A stretch of DNA of 64,000 nucleotides from Dyadobacter sp. CY326 (GTDB lineage Bacteria; Bacteroidota; Bacteroidia; Cytophagales; Spirosomataceae), in the NCBI RefSeq assembly GCF_021390515.1, contig NZ_JAJUXI010000009.1, positions 248,001 to 312,000 of the forward strand, given 5' to 3'. The notes under the pieces are model-generated. The model ran no database searches. It was not told where the DNA came from and saw only the letters and a program-made list of their open reading frames with translations. The translations under genes were made by a program, and so were the position numbers. Shown here one piece after another: positions 41,020 through 50,255 of this stretch (the first letter of the stretch is position 1; each line of letters begins with the position of its first letter).

Positions 41020-41789
41020 AAACAGCGAATCATAAGATAGCAGACCTCCTTTCAACAAGAAGAATAGAAAAAAGGAAATCGTTTGCTGTTCTCTTGGATC
41101 CTGATAAAGTTAATTTTTCCACTTTTCCGAAATTCTTAGAATATGCGGTTGGGCACGGCGTGGACTTCTTTTTTGTAGGAGGCAGTCTAATTACCAACTA
41201 CGCGATAGATGAGCTTATTGCCGCTATTCACCAGCATACAACTATTCCTGCTATCCTTTTTCCAGGAAGCAGTCTGCACATTGATCCTTCTGCGGACGCT
41301 GTGCTTTTTCTATCCCTTATTTCCGGCCGGAATGCTGAACTGCTTATAGGACAGCACGTTATTGCTGCTCCACTACTTAAACGAAGCGGAATTGAAGTTT
41401 TGCCGACAGGTTATTTACTCATCGAAAGCGGAAAGCTCACCACAGTTTCTTACATCAGTAATACAACACCATTGCCACGTGATAAGCCGGGGATTGTCGC
41501 CTGCACAGCGCTGGCTGGAGAGTTTCTCGGACTAAAACATATTTTCCTAGACGCCGGAAGCGGCGCTCAGTTTCCCGTTACAGGCGAAACCATCGCAGCC
41601 GTGCGACAAGCAGTTGACACGCCGATCATTGTTGGTGGCGGAATTGATTCATACGGGAAGGCCGACATTGCATTGAATGCGGGAGCCGATGTAATTGTAG
41701 TTGGTAACGGAATAGAACAAAACCCCAATCTGCTTCCTGAGATTGCCGCTTGCGTCAAGGCGTTCAATCGGAAAACGGAAAGTGTTTAG
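41016..41789 (+). CDS. Geranylgeranylglyceryl/heptaprenylglyceryl phosphate synthase homologue
   Basis: A 257-residue TIM-barrel prenyltransferase of the GGGPS/PcrB family. Diagnostic motifs are FAVLLDPDKVN (start, with substrate-binding Asp), FFVGGSLIT, AILFPGSSLHID, YLLIESGKLTTVSYIS, DAGSGAQFPVTGETI, IIVGGGIDSYGKA and VIVVGNGIEQNP. It should attach a polyprenyl chain to sn-glycerol-1-phosphate, giving an archaeal-style ether. Bacteroidota are known to carry group II enzymes of this family whose cellular role is unclear. The overlap with the upstream membrane protein gene hints at a membrane-lipid context. Confidence 0.92.
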   Translation: MKTANHKIADLLSTRRIEKRKSFAVLLDPDKVNFSTFPKFLEYAVGHGVDFFFVGGSLITNYAIDELIAAIHQHTTIPAILFPGSSLHIDPSADAVLFLSLISGRNAELLIGQHVIAAPLLKRSGIEVLPTGYLLIESGKLTTVSYISNTTPLPRDKPGIVACTALAGEFLGLKHIFLDAGSGAQFPVTGETIAAVRQAVDTPIIVGGGIDSYGKADIALNAGADVIVVGNGIEQNPNLLPEIAACVKAFNRKTESV

Positions 41790-41881
41790 GTGAATAATTA
41801 GGGATTTAATTGTATAAAATAAAGGGATTTGAGTGTTTTCTAAGGAAATTTTAAGTTCTTGGAAAAATACAATCCCAAAGG

Positions 41882-41914
41882 TTGGGAATATTCGAATTAA
41901 TCCTGCTACATTTG
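41882..41914 (+). promoter_or_regulatory. Bacteroidota promoter of the small lipoprotein gene
   Basis: TTG (41882-41884), 22 bases and TACATTTG (41907-41914) match the -33/-7 consensus. Transcription from about 41919 leaves a 22-base leader before the ATG at 41941 and supports that start. Confidence 0.7.
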
Positions 41915-41940
41915 TATCGAACCTTAATTACACCCAAGAA

Positions 41941-42120
41941 ATGAAAAAAATATTTGCATTGGCGTTCGTTGCCGGGATGGTAACTTTCGCTGCTTGTACT
42001 AGCAAACCAGCTGACGAATCTGCTGACACTACTGCTGTAACTGTTGAAACTCCATCTGTTGATACAACTGCGGTTGACACAATGTCTACAGACACAGCTG
42101 CTGCTGATTCAGTTAAGTAA
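41941..42120 (+). CDS. Small Thr/Asp-rich lipoprotein (59 aa)
   Basis: A 59-residue protein with a lipoprotein signal (MKKIFALAFVAGMVTFAAC) ending in the lipobox FAAC. The mature ~40 residues are almost entirely Thr, Ala, Asp, Ser and Val, with repeated V-D-T-T-A units. It is probably an abundant outer-membrane or periplasmic lipoprotein of unknown function. It has its own promoter and a strong terminator. The frame extends back to 41833, but that part would lie upstream of the promoter. Confidence 0.8.
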   Translation: MKKIFALAFVAGMVTFAACTSKPADESADTTAVTVETPSVDTTAVDTMSTDTAAADSVK

Positions 42121-42145
42121 TTAGACGTACAAGTCGAAATTCGCG

Positions 42146-42179
42146 AAAAGCGCTATGAAAATAGCGCTTTTCTTTTTTT
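42146..42179 (+). terminator. Intrinsic terminator of the small lipoprotein gene
   Basis: AAAAGCGCTAT-GAAA-ATAGCGCTTTT forms a perfect 11-bp stem followed by CTTTTTTT. Confidence 0.92.
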
Positions 42180-42188
42180 ATTTAAGGA

Positions 42189-42803
42189 ATGAAAAACATC
42201 TCCTTTGGCCTGCATGTCCCCCCGGCCGCCATTGCATATTGCGAGTCTTTACACAAACAATATAAGTTCGATTTCTTCCTCTCGCGCCCAAGGCGCACCA
42301 GGTTGGGTGACTTTACGGTAAAACCCGGTTTTGTACCAAGAATCACTGTCAATGTCAACCTAAATCCATACAATTTCCTGATCACTTACCTTCATGAAGT
42401 GGCACATTGCGTGGTTCATGCGCATTATAAAGTTCGTCTAAGAAAGCGCGTTGCGCCACATGGGATTGAATGGAAACGGGAATTCTCAACTTTGCTGCAA
42501 CCAGTGCTGGATGAAAATCATTTTCCGGCAGACATTCTTAGCGCATTAATTCGTTATTCCAAAAATCCAAAGGCCTCAACCGGAGGCGACCAAATCCTTT
42601 TTAACGCCATCCGTAAATACGATGAACGGGAAAACGATTCATCCAGAATTGCCCTTGTTCAACTGCATGAAGGCAGCAGCTTCGTGTTTCAAGACAGATT
42701 ATTCATCCGCGGTTCGCTCAGGAGGACGCGCGTGCTTTGCACGGACAAAGCTTCCAAGCGCCTTTACACCATTCCAGCCCATGCATTGGTTGAAGCATGC
42801 TAA
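42189..42803 (+). CDS. SprT-like zinc metalloprotein
   Basis: A 204-residue protein with the SprT/WSS1-like zinc motif HEVAHCVVH (HExxH) near residue 73 and a third ligand candidate His in VAPHGIEWKREF, matching the SprT-like domain layout. The C-terminal ~70 residues include the CTDKASKRLYTIP-type strand seen in SprT zinc-ribbon regions, but only scattered Cys remain. Eukaryotic relatives cleave DNA-protein crosslinks; bacterial function is not settled. Its end overlaps the likely start of porU by 23 bp. Confidence 0.85.
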   Translation: MKNISFGLHVPPAAIAYCESLHKQYKFDFFLSRPRRTRLGDFTVKPGFVPRITVNVNLNPYNFLITYLHEVAHCVVHAHYKVRLRKRVAPHGIEWKREFSTLLQPVLDENHFPADILSALIRYSKNPKASTGGDQILFNAIRKYDERENDSSRIALVQLHEGSSFVFQDRLFIRGSLRRTRVLCTDKASKRLYTIPAHALVEAC

Positions 42804-45800
42804 TCATCAAAGCTTGATTTTTAGATTGGTGTTATGCTATCTAGCATCAATGCTCTGTTTCTCGGCGCTGGCGCAGGAAAACTCGGTCCTGGCATCCGGA
42901 AACTGGCATAAGCTGGCGGTTAGCAACACGGGAATTTACCGCATTGACGCAAATTTCCTTCGAAAGCTGGGTGCAAACCCTGGTGAGATCAATCCAAAGC
43001 AGATACAGATTTTTGGGCATCCAGGCGGGATGCTGCCGCAAGCGAATAATGCATTGCATTCCAATGCATTGGCGGAAAGCGCGATCTGGGTTTCCGGCGA
43101 AGATGACGGAAAATTTGATGAAACCGACGCCATTTACTTTTTCGCCGAATCGCCGCATGCAGTTACTTACGATTCAGTCAAGGCCGAACTCAGGCACCAA
43201 ATCAACATTTATTCTGATTCAAGCTTTTACTTTCTGACATTCGGGCAGAAGAATGGTTTGCGGGTTAAAGAGCAGCCTACAATTGTTTCTGATAAAAGCA
43301 AGATTATCAATCAATTCGATGATTACTGGTTTCATGAATCTGAGACTTACAATTTATTGAAATCGGGCCGCGAATGGTGGGGTGAATATCTTGCCAATTC
43401 ACCTCTAACGATAACCGCAAATTTTCCGGGAATTGTCCCGTCATCCACTATTAAAGTGCGGACTTCGGCCATTGGTGCAGCGCAGGTTCCGACAAAATTT
43501 CTGTGGCAATTGAATGGCAAGCAAATTGGGGAAGCGGCCATTGGAACCATCAGCACGGGAACGTACGATATTAAAGCGCTTCGCGAGGATGCAACTTATT
43601 CGGTTGCAGCGGACAATGTGCCATTGGAATCTATGGCCATAGGCGTCACTTACGATAGGGGCGGGCAAAGTGCCGCCCAGGGTTATTTGAATTATGTTGC
43701 ATTGCAAGTGAAGCGCACATTGCGCGCTTATGATGCCCAGCAGTTATATAGATTTTTACCGGAAAAGACTGACACGATTACGCATCAAGTTGCCAATGTC
43801 AAATCTGACTGGATGCTTTGGAACGTGACGAATGCAGCCATTCCTTCCAATGTCGGACAAAATGCAAAAGACGGAATACTGACTTTCAGCACAATAGGTG
43901 GGAAAAAAATCAGTCAATACATTGGATTTGAATCAAATGACGCCTTTGAACCGGTTTATTTAGGAAGAATTGACCCTCAAAACCTGATTGGAAACAAAAC
44001 ACCAGATTTGTTGATTGTGACGCCTGCTGCCTGGAAACAAGAAGCTGAGAGACTTGCTGCTTTTCGGGAAAGCAATGACGGACTCGAAACGCTGGTGGTC
44101 ACAACAACGCAGATTTACAATGAATACGCCACCGGAAAGCCGGATTTAACTGCCATAAGAGATTTTGCAAAACAGCTTTATCAAAAAACACCGGGCAAGT
44201 TGAAATATTTGCTTTTGTTTGGTGATGCTGCATTTGACTATAAAAATGCGCTGAAAAACCAGTCGGATGCCCAGCGCAGTGAATGGGTGCCGGTTTATGA
44301 AAGTCGAGAGTCGCTCAATCCGGTTTACACTTATTCGTCAGATGATTATTATGGTTTGCTCGAAACGGGTGAAGGCGGTTGGGAGGAATCTGCTTCCGGT
44401 GATGCGACGCTTGACATTGGCATAGGCAGACTGCCCGTTAAATCACTTACAGAGGCTAAGATAATCGTTGATAAATTAATCAGATATGGCTCTTCGGAGC
44501 GTGCTTTAGGTAACTGGCGCAATGCAATTCAATTTGTAGCCGACGATGGCGACGGGAACATTCACCAGCGCCACGCAGACGAATTGGCGCAATTGGTGCA
44601 AAGTCAATTTATGTCTTCACGAGCTTTCATCGACGCATTTCCGCAAACCACAGGCGCGGCTGGCCAGAGGGCGGTTGAGGTTAATAAGCTGATTAATAAA
44701 AAGATAAATGAAGGCACATTGATCCTGAATTACACAGGACACGGCGGCGTGAGTGGCTGGGCAGAGGAGCAAGTGCTAACCCTTGCCGACATGCAAGCTG
44801 CGCGTGGGATGGATAATCTGCCATTGTTGTTTACAGCAACTTGTGATTTTGGTCGCTATGATGATCCCGGACTGGTTTCAGGAGCAGAATTAATGGTTTT
44901 GAGTCCGAGAGGCGCCGCAATTGGTGCCATCAGCACAACACGGCCGGTATATTCCAGCACAAATTTTACGTTAAGCAAAGCATTTTACGAAGGATTAACC
45001 AGAAAGCAGCTCAACCGCAGACTAGGGGATATTTTCAGAGAAACAAAAAATAAGGCGCTTGTGGGAAGTTTGAACCGGAATTTCACATTGCTTGCCGATC
45101 CATCCATGAAATTGGCCGAAGCACAAAAGGGAATCCGGTGGGCCCAGAAACCAGACACACTCCGCGCCTTAAAAAAAGTGACCTTGACCGGTGAAGTGTT
45201 TGATTTTGACAACTCAAAAAAAGACAGTCTCTTCGACGGAACAGTGCGGGTTATATTATATGACAAGCAAACAACATTCAAAACACTTGGCAATGAGGGA
45301 AATCCTGAAAATTATGCAGAGTATCGCAGCAAACTGTTCGATGGGAGTGTAAAGGTTACTAAGGGGAAGTTTACTTGTGAATTCGTGATGCCCAAAGACA
45401 TTGATTATCGTACAGGAATTGGCAGGGCAAACGTTTATGCGGTTAGTGGAGACAGTCTGGCTGATGCGAGCGCGCAACTGGATGTCATAATCGGTGGCAG
45501 TGTCAAACCTGGCAATGATAACACGCCGCCCAAACTGGCCGCTTACATGAATGATATGTCTTTCAAAGAAGGGGACGTCATCGCACCTTCGTCTGTAATG
45601 TATGTGACGGCCAGTGATGAGAGCGGAATTAGCATTTCGAACGCCGGAATCGGGCATCAAATTACGATGGTGATCAACGACACGCTCACTATCCCATTGA
45701 ACGAATACTACACGGCTGACCTTGACGATTACCGCAAAGGAACGATCACATATCCGTTTGAAAACTTACCGACCGGTAAATATGTAATTCGGGTAAAAGT

Positions 45801-46173
45801 ATGGGATAGTTATACTAACTTTTCAGAAATTGCGTTCGGATTTCAAGTAGGTGCAGTCAAAGGCATAAAACTCAACGCGCTTAAAGTCTATCCAAACCCA
45901 TTCGATAAAGATCTATCATTTGAACTGAGTCATGACAGAGTAAATGAGGATGTAGAAATAGTTTTTAATATATTTTTAAACAATGGGAAGTTTTTGGAGG
46001 GATTCCACAGGCAATATTATAACAGTGAGTCGGTTCTCCGTGAGTCATTCAGTGCAAGGCAGCTGGGGCAGGGAATTCCAAACCATACTTCGCTGGTGTA
46101 TCAATTAAGCATCAGGTCGCTAAAAGACAACTCAACCGACCAGCAATCAGGAAAGCTCATACGTTCTCCATAG
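42781..46173 (+). CDS. porU: Type IX secretion system sortase PorU
   Basis: A ~1130-residue surface protease of the gingipain (C25) family that removes the C-terminal sorting signals of T9SS cargo and attaches the proteins to the cell surface. The signal peptide ends LASMLCFSALAQEN. The catalytic His is in NYTGHGGVSGW (~residue 653) and the Cys in LFTATCDFGRYDDP (~690), both intact. Ig-like domains and a terminal region (LKVYPNPFDKDLSFEL) follow. The frame is open to 42622 inside the SprT gene; the ATG at 42781 gives a credible signal peptide, though a later TTG is possible. porV follows 104 bp downstream. Confidence 0.93.
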   Translation: MHWLKHANHQSLIFRLVLCYLASMLCFSALAQENSVLASGNWHKLAVSNTGIYRIDANFLRKLGANPGEINPKQIQIFGHPGGMLPQANNALHSNALAESAIWVSGEDDGKFDETDAIYFFAESPHAVTYDSVKAELRHQINIYSDSSFYFLTFGQKNGLRVKEQPTIVSDKSKIINQFDDYWFHESETYNLLKSGREWWGEYLANSPLTITANFPGIVPSSTIKVRTSAIGAAQVPTKFLWQLNGKQIGEAAIGTISTGTYDIKALREDATYSVAADNVPLESMAIGVTYDRGGQSAAQGYLNYVALQVKRTLRAYDAQQLYRFLPEKTDTITHQVANVKSDWMLWNVTNAAIPSNVGQNAKDGILTFSTIGGKKISQYIGFESNDAFEPVYLGRIDPQNLIGNKTPDLLIVTPAAWKQEAERLAAFRESNDGLETLVVTTTQIYNEYATGKPDLTAIRDFAKQLYQKTPGKLKYLLLFGDAAFDYKNALKNQSDAQRSEWVPVYESRESLNPVYTYSSDDYYGLLETGEGGWEESASGDATLDIGIGRLPVKSLTEAKIIVDKLIRYGSSERALGNWRNAIQFVADDGDGNIHQRHADELAQLVQSQFMSSRAFIDAFPQTTGAAGQRAVEVNKLINKKINEGTLILNYTGHGGVSGWAEEQVLTLADMQAARGMDNLPLLFTATCDFGRYDDPGLVSGAELMVLSPRGAAIGAISTTRPVYSSTNFTLSKAFYEGLTRKQLNRRLGDIFRETKNKALVGSLNRNFTLLADPSMKLAEAQKGIRWAQKPDTLRALKKVTLTGEVFDFDNSKKDSLFDGTVRVILYDKQTTFKTLGNEGNPENYAEYRSKLFDGSVKVTKGKFTCEFVMPKDIDYRTGIGRANVYAVSGDSLADASAQLDVIIGGSVKPGNDNTPPKLAAYMNDMSFKEGDVIAPSSVMYVTASDESGISISNAGIGHQITMVINDTLTIPLNEYYTADLDDYRKGTITYPFENLPTGKYVIRVKVWDSYTNFSEIAFGFQVGAVKGIKLNALKVYPNPFDKDLSFELSHDRVNEDVEIVFNIFLNNGKFLEGFHRQYYNSESVLRESFSARQLGQGIPNHTSLVYQLSIRSLKDNSTDQQSGKLIRSP

Positions 46174-46218
46174 TTGAATAAAACTTAGTATTTTTCTAGT
46201 ATTAACTATCTTTCATTG

Positions 46219-46226
46219 TATTTTTG
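46219..46226 (+). promoter_or_regulatory. -7 promoter box of porV
   Basis: TATTTTTG matches TAnnTTTG 51 bp before the porV start codon, suggesting transcription independent of porU. No -33 element with usual spacing is evident. Confidence 0.45.
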
Positions 46227-46277
46227 ACCCTTTAAAGAAGCTGATTCAAAGCACTTCCTATCGCAAATCCAATTTCT

Positions 46278-47441
46278 ATGAGACTTTTTTTTGTTAGTTT
46301 ATCTTCTCTTTTCATCCTATCAACGGGTACAATTTTAGCCCAAACCATACTTCCAAGATCACAAAGAATTCCACATTCACCGCTTTCATTTTTAACATTT
46401 GCTCCTGACGCCAGAAGCGCTGCGATGGGTGAAGCCGGGGTTGCGCTTAGCCCTGATGCGAACTCGACATATTGGAATGCTGCGAAGTTGCCTTATAACA
46501 CAAAAGACCTTGGCGTTTCTGCTTCTTACACACCTTGGTTGAGAAACCTTGTAGACGACATGTGGCTCGGCTACTTGACCGCTTACAAAAAACTTGGAGA
46601 CAAACAGGCAGTTGCCGTTTCGGTTAACTATTTTAACAATGGTGAGCTGGATCTCAGAACTTCAACAGGAGCGCAAAATGGTTATTTCACATCCAGGGAG
46701 CTTGCTATCAGCGGAACTTACTCGCGCCAATTGGCCAAGAACTTCTCGATGGGTTTGACATTGAAATACATTTCTTCCAACCTTGCAGGATCAGCACTTG
46801 TTGCTGGAACGTCGATCAGCCCCGCTCGTGTGGCGGCTGGTGATATCAGTGCATTTTATAGAAAAGCAATTCGCAATGATGACACGGGCGGAGAGTTTGT
46901 GTGGACGTTAGGTGCCGTACTTTCTAATTTAGGGGGTAAAATCAGTTATTCTTCAATTGAAGACTCGGAAAATTTTATTCCAACTAACCTGAAACTGGGT
47001 GGTGGAATATCATTCTCTGCGGACGGACGCAATCGCTTCAATTTTGTTGTAGATGCCAGAAAGCTAATGGTGCCAACGCCAGACGGAGTGACAAATGTTA
47101 ATACACTTCCAGTGCTTAAAGGCGTGTTTGGCTCATTCTCTGATGCTCCCGACGGTTTTCAAGAGGAAATTCAGGAAGTTGGCCTGGCAGTCGGTGGTGA
47201 ATATTGGTACAATGATATCTTCGCACTTCGCGCGGGTTACAACACAGAAAACAAGAATAAAGGCGGTCAGAAATATTTCACTGCGGGTGCCGGAGCGCAT
47301 TTCCTGAACAAATATTCAGTTGACTTTGCTTATCTTTTCCCGGTAACACAAGGCAGCCCATTGGCTCAGACGCTTCGAATCACGCTTGCTCTTGGCTTGA
47401 ATAAAGCAGAAAAGTTGGACGTTAACGACACAGAAAACTAA
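46278..47441 (+). CDS. porV: Type IX secretion system outer membrane protein PorV
   Basis: A 387-residue FadL-like beta-barrel with a signal peptide (SLFILSTGTILAQT). The family opening PDARSAAMGEAGVALSPDAN and YWNAAKLPY is diagnostic for PorV/LptO. PorV picks up cargo from the Sov translocon and delivers it to the PorU sortase. Placement directly after porU, as in many Bacteroidota, supports both calls. It has a -7 box and a strong terminator, so it can be a single transcription unit. Confidence 0.95.
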   Translation: MRLFFVSLSSLFILSTGTILAQTILPRSQRIPHSPLSFLTFAPDARSAAMGEAGVALSPDANSTYWNAAKLPYNTKDLGVSASYTPWLRNLVDDMWLGYLTAYKKLGDKQAVAVSVNYFNNGELDLRTSTGAQNGYFTSRELAISGTYSRQLAKNFSMGLTLKYISSNLAGSALVAGTSISPARVAAGDISAFYRKAIRNDDTGGEFVWTLGAVLSNLGGKISYSSIEDSENFIPTNLKLGGGISFSADGRNRFNFVVDARKLMVPTPDGVTNVNTLPVLKGVFGSFSDAPDGFQEEIQEVGLAVGGEYWYNDIFALRAGYNTENKNKGGQKYFTAGAGAHFLNKYSVDFAYLFPVTQGSPLAQTLRITLALGLNKAEKLDVNDTEN

Positions 47442-47467
47442 GCGCGTTTATAAATTCATTAATTCAA

Positions 47468-47503
47468 AACGAATGGCGTTATTGTAACGTCATTCGTTTT
47501 TTT
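47468..47503 (+). terminator. Intrinsic terminator after porV
   Basis: AACGAATGGCGTTA and TAACGTCATTCGTT form a 14-bp stem with one G-T pair and a 3-base loop, followed by TTTTTT. Confidence 0.92.
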
Positions 47504-47514
47504 ATTACTCAACC

Positions 47515-48801
47515 TTGCCCATGATCCTTGACCGCACCATTGCCCCTGAATTTAGAGTTATAAAATCAGTTCATTTACCGGATCCGCAAACTTACACGCT
47601 CAACAACGGCACATTGGTGCATGTGATCAATATTGGCGACCAGCCGGTTATCCGTCTGGAATGTATTTTCGAGGCTGGAAACTGGTTCGAAAGCGAAATA
47701 GGAGCTTCATTTTTTGCGATTAAAATGCTTTCGGAAGGCACGAGAAATAAAACTTCTGCAGAGATCAGTGAAGCCTTTGACAGGATAGGGGCTTTTACCG
47801 AAATGACCCACACTGCCGATCGTATAGGAATCGTCGTTTATGCGCTTTCGAGGTTCCTACCGGAGGTTTTAGAGCTTGTAAGCGAGTTGATTAATGAGCC
47901 TAGTTTCCCTGAAAAGGAGTTGCAGGATTTGCGCAATATCAACATTCAAAATCTCAGGGTAAATAAAGAAAAGAATGCTTACCTCGCCACAACCGCATTT
48001 CGCGCGAAATTGTTTGGCAGCAATCATCCATATGGACAAAGTCAGGACGAGGAGCAAATTTCATCACTTCCGCTGGCTGCGATCAGAAATCACTATGAGC
48101 AGTTTGTGAAAAACGGCAAGTTTACCGTTGTGCTGGCTGGTCAGGTTGAGGAAACGGACATTCAAATTGTCAATGAACACCTGGGGAGAGTCGAAGTGAG
48201 TGAGGCGTTTTTTTCTGGAAAAGACTTTGCGCAAACTGTTTACGCTAATGTTGAACTGGTGGTCGAAAGGCCAGAAAGCGTGCAATCTTCAATCCGGATG
48301 GGCCGCAGATTATTCAACCGCCATCACCCGGATTACTTTAAAATGCTCGTTACAAATGAAATTTTGGGCGGATATTTTGGGTCGCGGCTGATGAAAAATA
48401 TCAGGGAAGAAAAAGGCTTGACTTACGGCATTTCGTCGCACCTCGTAACGTTGCGCAAAGAAGGTTATTATATGATCGGGACGGATGTGAAGAAGGAGTT
48501 CACCCAGCAAACCATTGACGAAATCAAGAAAGAAATATATCGCCTGCAAACCGAGCTCGTAGGCGAGGAAGAGTTGCAAACCGTTAAAAATTTCATGTGC
48601 GGCGAGTTCGCAGGATCATTGAACACAGCATTCGAAGTGGCTGACCGCCAAAAAATATTGCTTCTGGACGGCCTGCCGACGGATTTCTTCAAACATTACA
48701 TTGATCAAATCCACGCAACAACAAGCCAGGATGTGCTCGATATGGCAACGCAATATTTGCAACCGGATGATATGCTTATAGTCATTGCGGGAGGCAAATA
48801 G
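47515..48801 (+). CDS. M16-family peptidase-like protein lacking the zinc site
   Basis: A 428-residue protein with the two-lobed M16 fold. Where active members have H-x-x-E-H, this one reads S65-F-F-A68-I69 (IGASFFAIKMLSEGT), so all three key residues are lost. The C-terminal half keeps the R/Y motif (NIREEKGLTYGISS) found in the non-catalytic partner of two-subunit M16B proteases. It therefore probably works as the substrate-binding half of a heterodimer, but no catalytic partner is encoded in this window. Start could also be the ATG at 47521. Confidence 0.88.
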   Translation: MPMILDRTIAPEFRVIKSVHLPDPQTYTLNNGTLVHVINIGDQPVIRLECIFEAGNWFESEIGASFFAIKMLSEGTRNKTSAEISEAFDRIGAFTEMTHTADRIGIVVYALSRFLPEVLELVSELINEPSFPEKELQDLRNINIQNLRVNKEKNAYLATTAFRAKLFGSNHPYGQSQDEEQISSLPLAAIRNHYEQFVKNGKFTVVLAGQVEETDIQIVNEHLGRVEVSEAFFSGKDFAQTVYANVELVVERPESVQSSIRMGRRLFNRHHPDYFKMLVTNEILGGYFGSRLMKNIREEKGLTYGISSHLVTLRKEGYYMIGTDVKKEFTQQTIDEIKKEIYRLQTELVGEEELQTVKNFMCGEFAGSLNTAFEVADRQKILLLDGLPTDFFKHYIDQIHATTSQDVLDMATQYLQPDDMLIVIAGGK

Positions 48802-50124
48802 TTACGACTTTTCCAATGCTTTTTTATAAGCTTTGAGACAACGTTCTCGCGCCATTTTATGGTCGACCATGGGTTCCGGATATGCGGCAGTGCCGATCTC
48901 CGGGACCCATTTTTTGATATATTCTCCTTTTGGGTCAAACTTTTTGGCTTGGGCCTCGGGATTGAAGATCCGGAAATAAGGCGCAGCGTCCGTGCCCGAT
49001 CCAACCGCCCATTGCCAGCCGCCATTGTTCGCAGCCATGTCGTAATCCAGCAATTTTTCGGCAAAATAAGCTTCGCCCAGGCGCCAGTTAAGCAGCAAAT
49101 GTTTGGATAAAAAGCTCGCAGTTACCATCCTAACACGGTTGTGCATGAAGCCGATTGCATTCATTTGCCGCATTCCGGCGTCGACGAGCGGATAACCCGT
49201 TTTGCCATCACACCATTTTTGGAATGCATCTTTGTCGTAACCCCATTCAATGTCATCATATGGCGCCCGGAATGCCTTGCCTTTGCCCACATGCGGGAAG
49301 TTGGAGAGAATTTGCTGATAGAACTCCCGCCAGATCAACTCATTCAGATATAAATTGCTGTGCTGCATCGCGTATCGTGCGAGCTCGCGAATGCTCACCG
49401 TTCCAAATCGCAAGTGAATGCCAATGCGACTCGTGGCTTCCATAGCAGGGAAATCTCTTCCTTTTTCATAGTTTTCGAGCAATTCAGCAGGGATTTTGCT
49501 GGATGGGAAATCTTCGTCCGTGCGCTTGAAACCCATTTGTTCCAAGGTCGGAATTTCACTTCCGGTCCATTTCAGGAAGTTTTTGAAATACTTTTCATTG
49601 GGATAGGATGACAGATAAAAATCATTGCATTGCTGTCTCCACATGCGGCTGTAAGGCGTGAAAACCGTGTATGGCGTGTTCTGGGCACTGAGTATTTCTT
49701 TCTTCTCAAAAATAACCTGATCCTTGTAAGCTTTCAGTTCTGCGTTTTTTGTGTGCAAAATTTTGGCTACGGCGGTGTCCCTTTCCGTTGCATAAGGCTC
49801 ATAATCTGTGTTTGTAAACACTTCGGCAATGTCATATTGCTCGCTAAGTTCTTTCCAAACATCAGTTGGGTGACCGTAAAACACAAGAATATCAGACCCG
49901 ATCTGATTCAGCTCTTTTTGTAACGCAACAACGTTCTGATGAATGAACGTCAAGCGCCTATCCTCCTTATTATCAAGGTCATCCAGAATCGTTTTGTCAA
50001 AAATAAACACGGGAACAACCGGCGTTTTCCACCGCAATGCATAGTATAATCCGGCATTGTCATGCAATCTTAAATCGCGTCGAAACCAGAATAGCGTGAT
50101 TTTTTCTTTTGTTTTTAAACTCAT
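48802..50124 (-). CDS. phr: Deoxyribodipyrimidine photolyase (cryptochrome/photolyase family)
   Basis: A 440-residue flavoprotein. The N-terminal antenna domain begins ITLFWFRRDLRLHDN. The FAD domain shows TSRIGIHLRFGTVSIRELA, WREFYQQIL, GYPLVDAGMRQMNAIGFMHN and the closing DYDMAANNGGWQWAVGSGTD with the conserved Asn and Trp. These fit class I CPD photolyases, which repair UV dimers with light. The frame is open to 50190, but MSLKTKEKITLFWFRR at 50124 matches the usual start. It converges on the M16 gene with the two stop codons back to back. Confidence 0.95.
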   Translation of the reverse strand: MSLKTKEKITLFWFRRDLRLHDNAGLYYALRWKTPVVPVFIFDKTILDDLDNKEDRRLTFIHQNVVALQKELNQIGSDILVFYGHPTDVWKELSEQYDIAEVFTNTDYEPYATERDTAVAKILHTKNAELKAYKDQVIFEKKEILSAQNTPYTVFTPYSRMWRQQCNDFYLSSYPNEKYFKNFLKWTGSEIPTLEQMGFKRTDEDFPSSKIPAELLENYEKGRDFPAMEATSRIGIHLRFGTVSIRELARYAMQHSNLYLNELIWREFYQQILSNFPHVGKGKAFRAPYDDIEWGYDKDAFQKWCDGKTGYPLVDAGMRQMNAIGFMHNRVRMVTASFLSKHLLLNWRLGEAYFAEKLLDYDMAANNGGWQWAVGSGTDAAPYFRIFNPEAQAKKFDPKGEYIKKWVPEIGTAAYPEPMVDHKMARERCLKAYKKALEKS

Positions 50125-50255
50125 AAAATCAAGTTGCAGAAATAGTATGCCAACACAGCAAGAAGCTTTGTATAAATACGAAGTAAACATTTTTTTGGAT
50201 GTCCCAGATTTGTACCAACCGTCTGTTTACTTTGTATCACATTAATCCTTAATCC

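Noticed and set aside
42622-42780. Upstream extension of porU inside the SprT-like gene.
   Set aside because: The extension would lie out of frame over a conserved SprT coding region and would bury the signal peptide; the start at 42781 is more natural.
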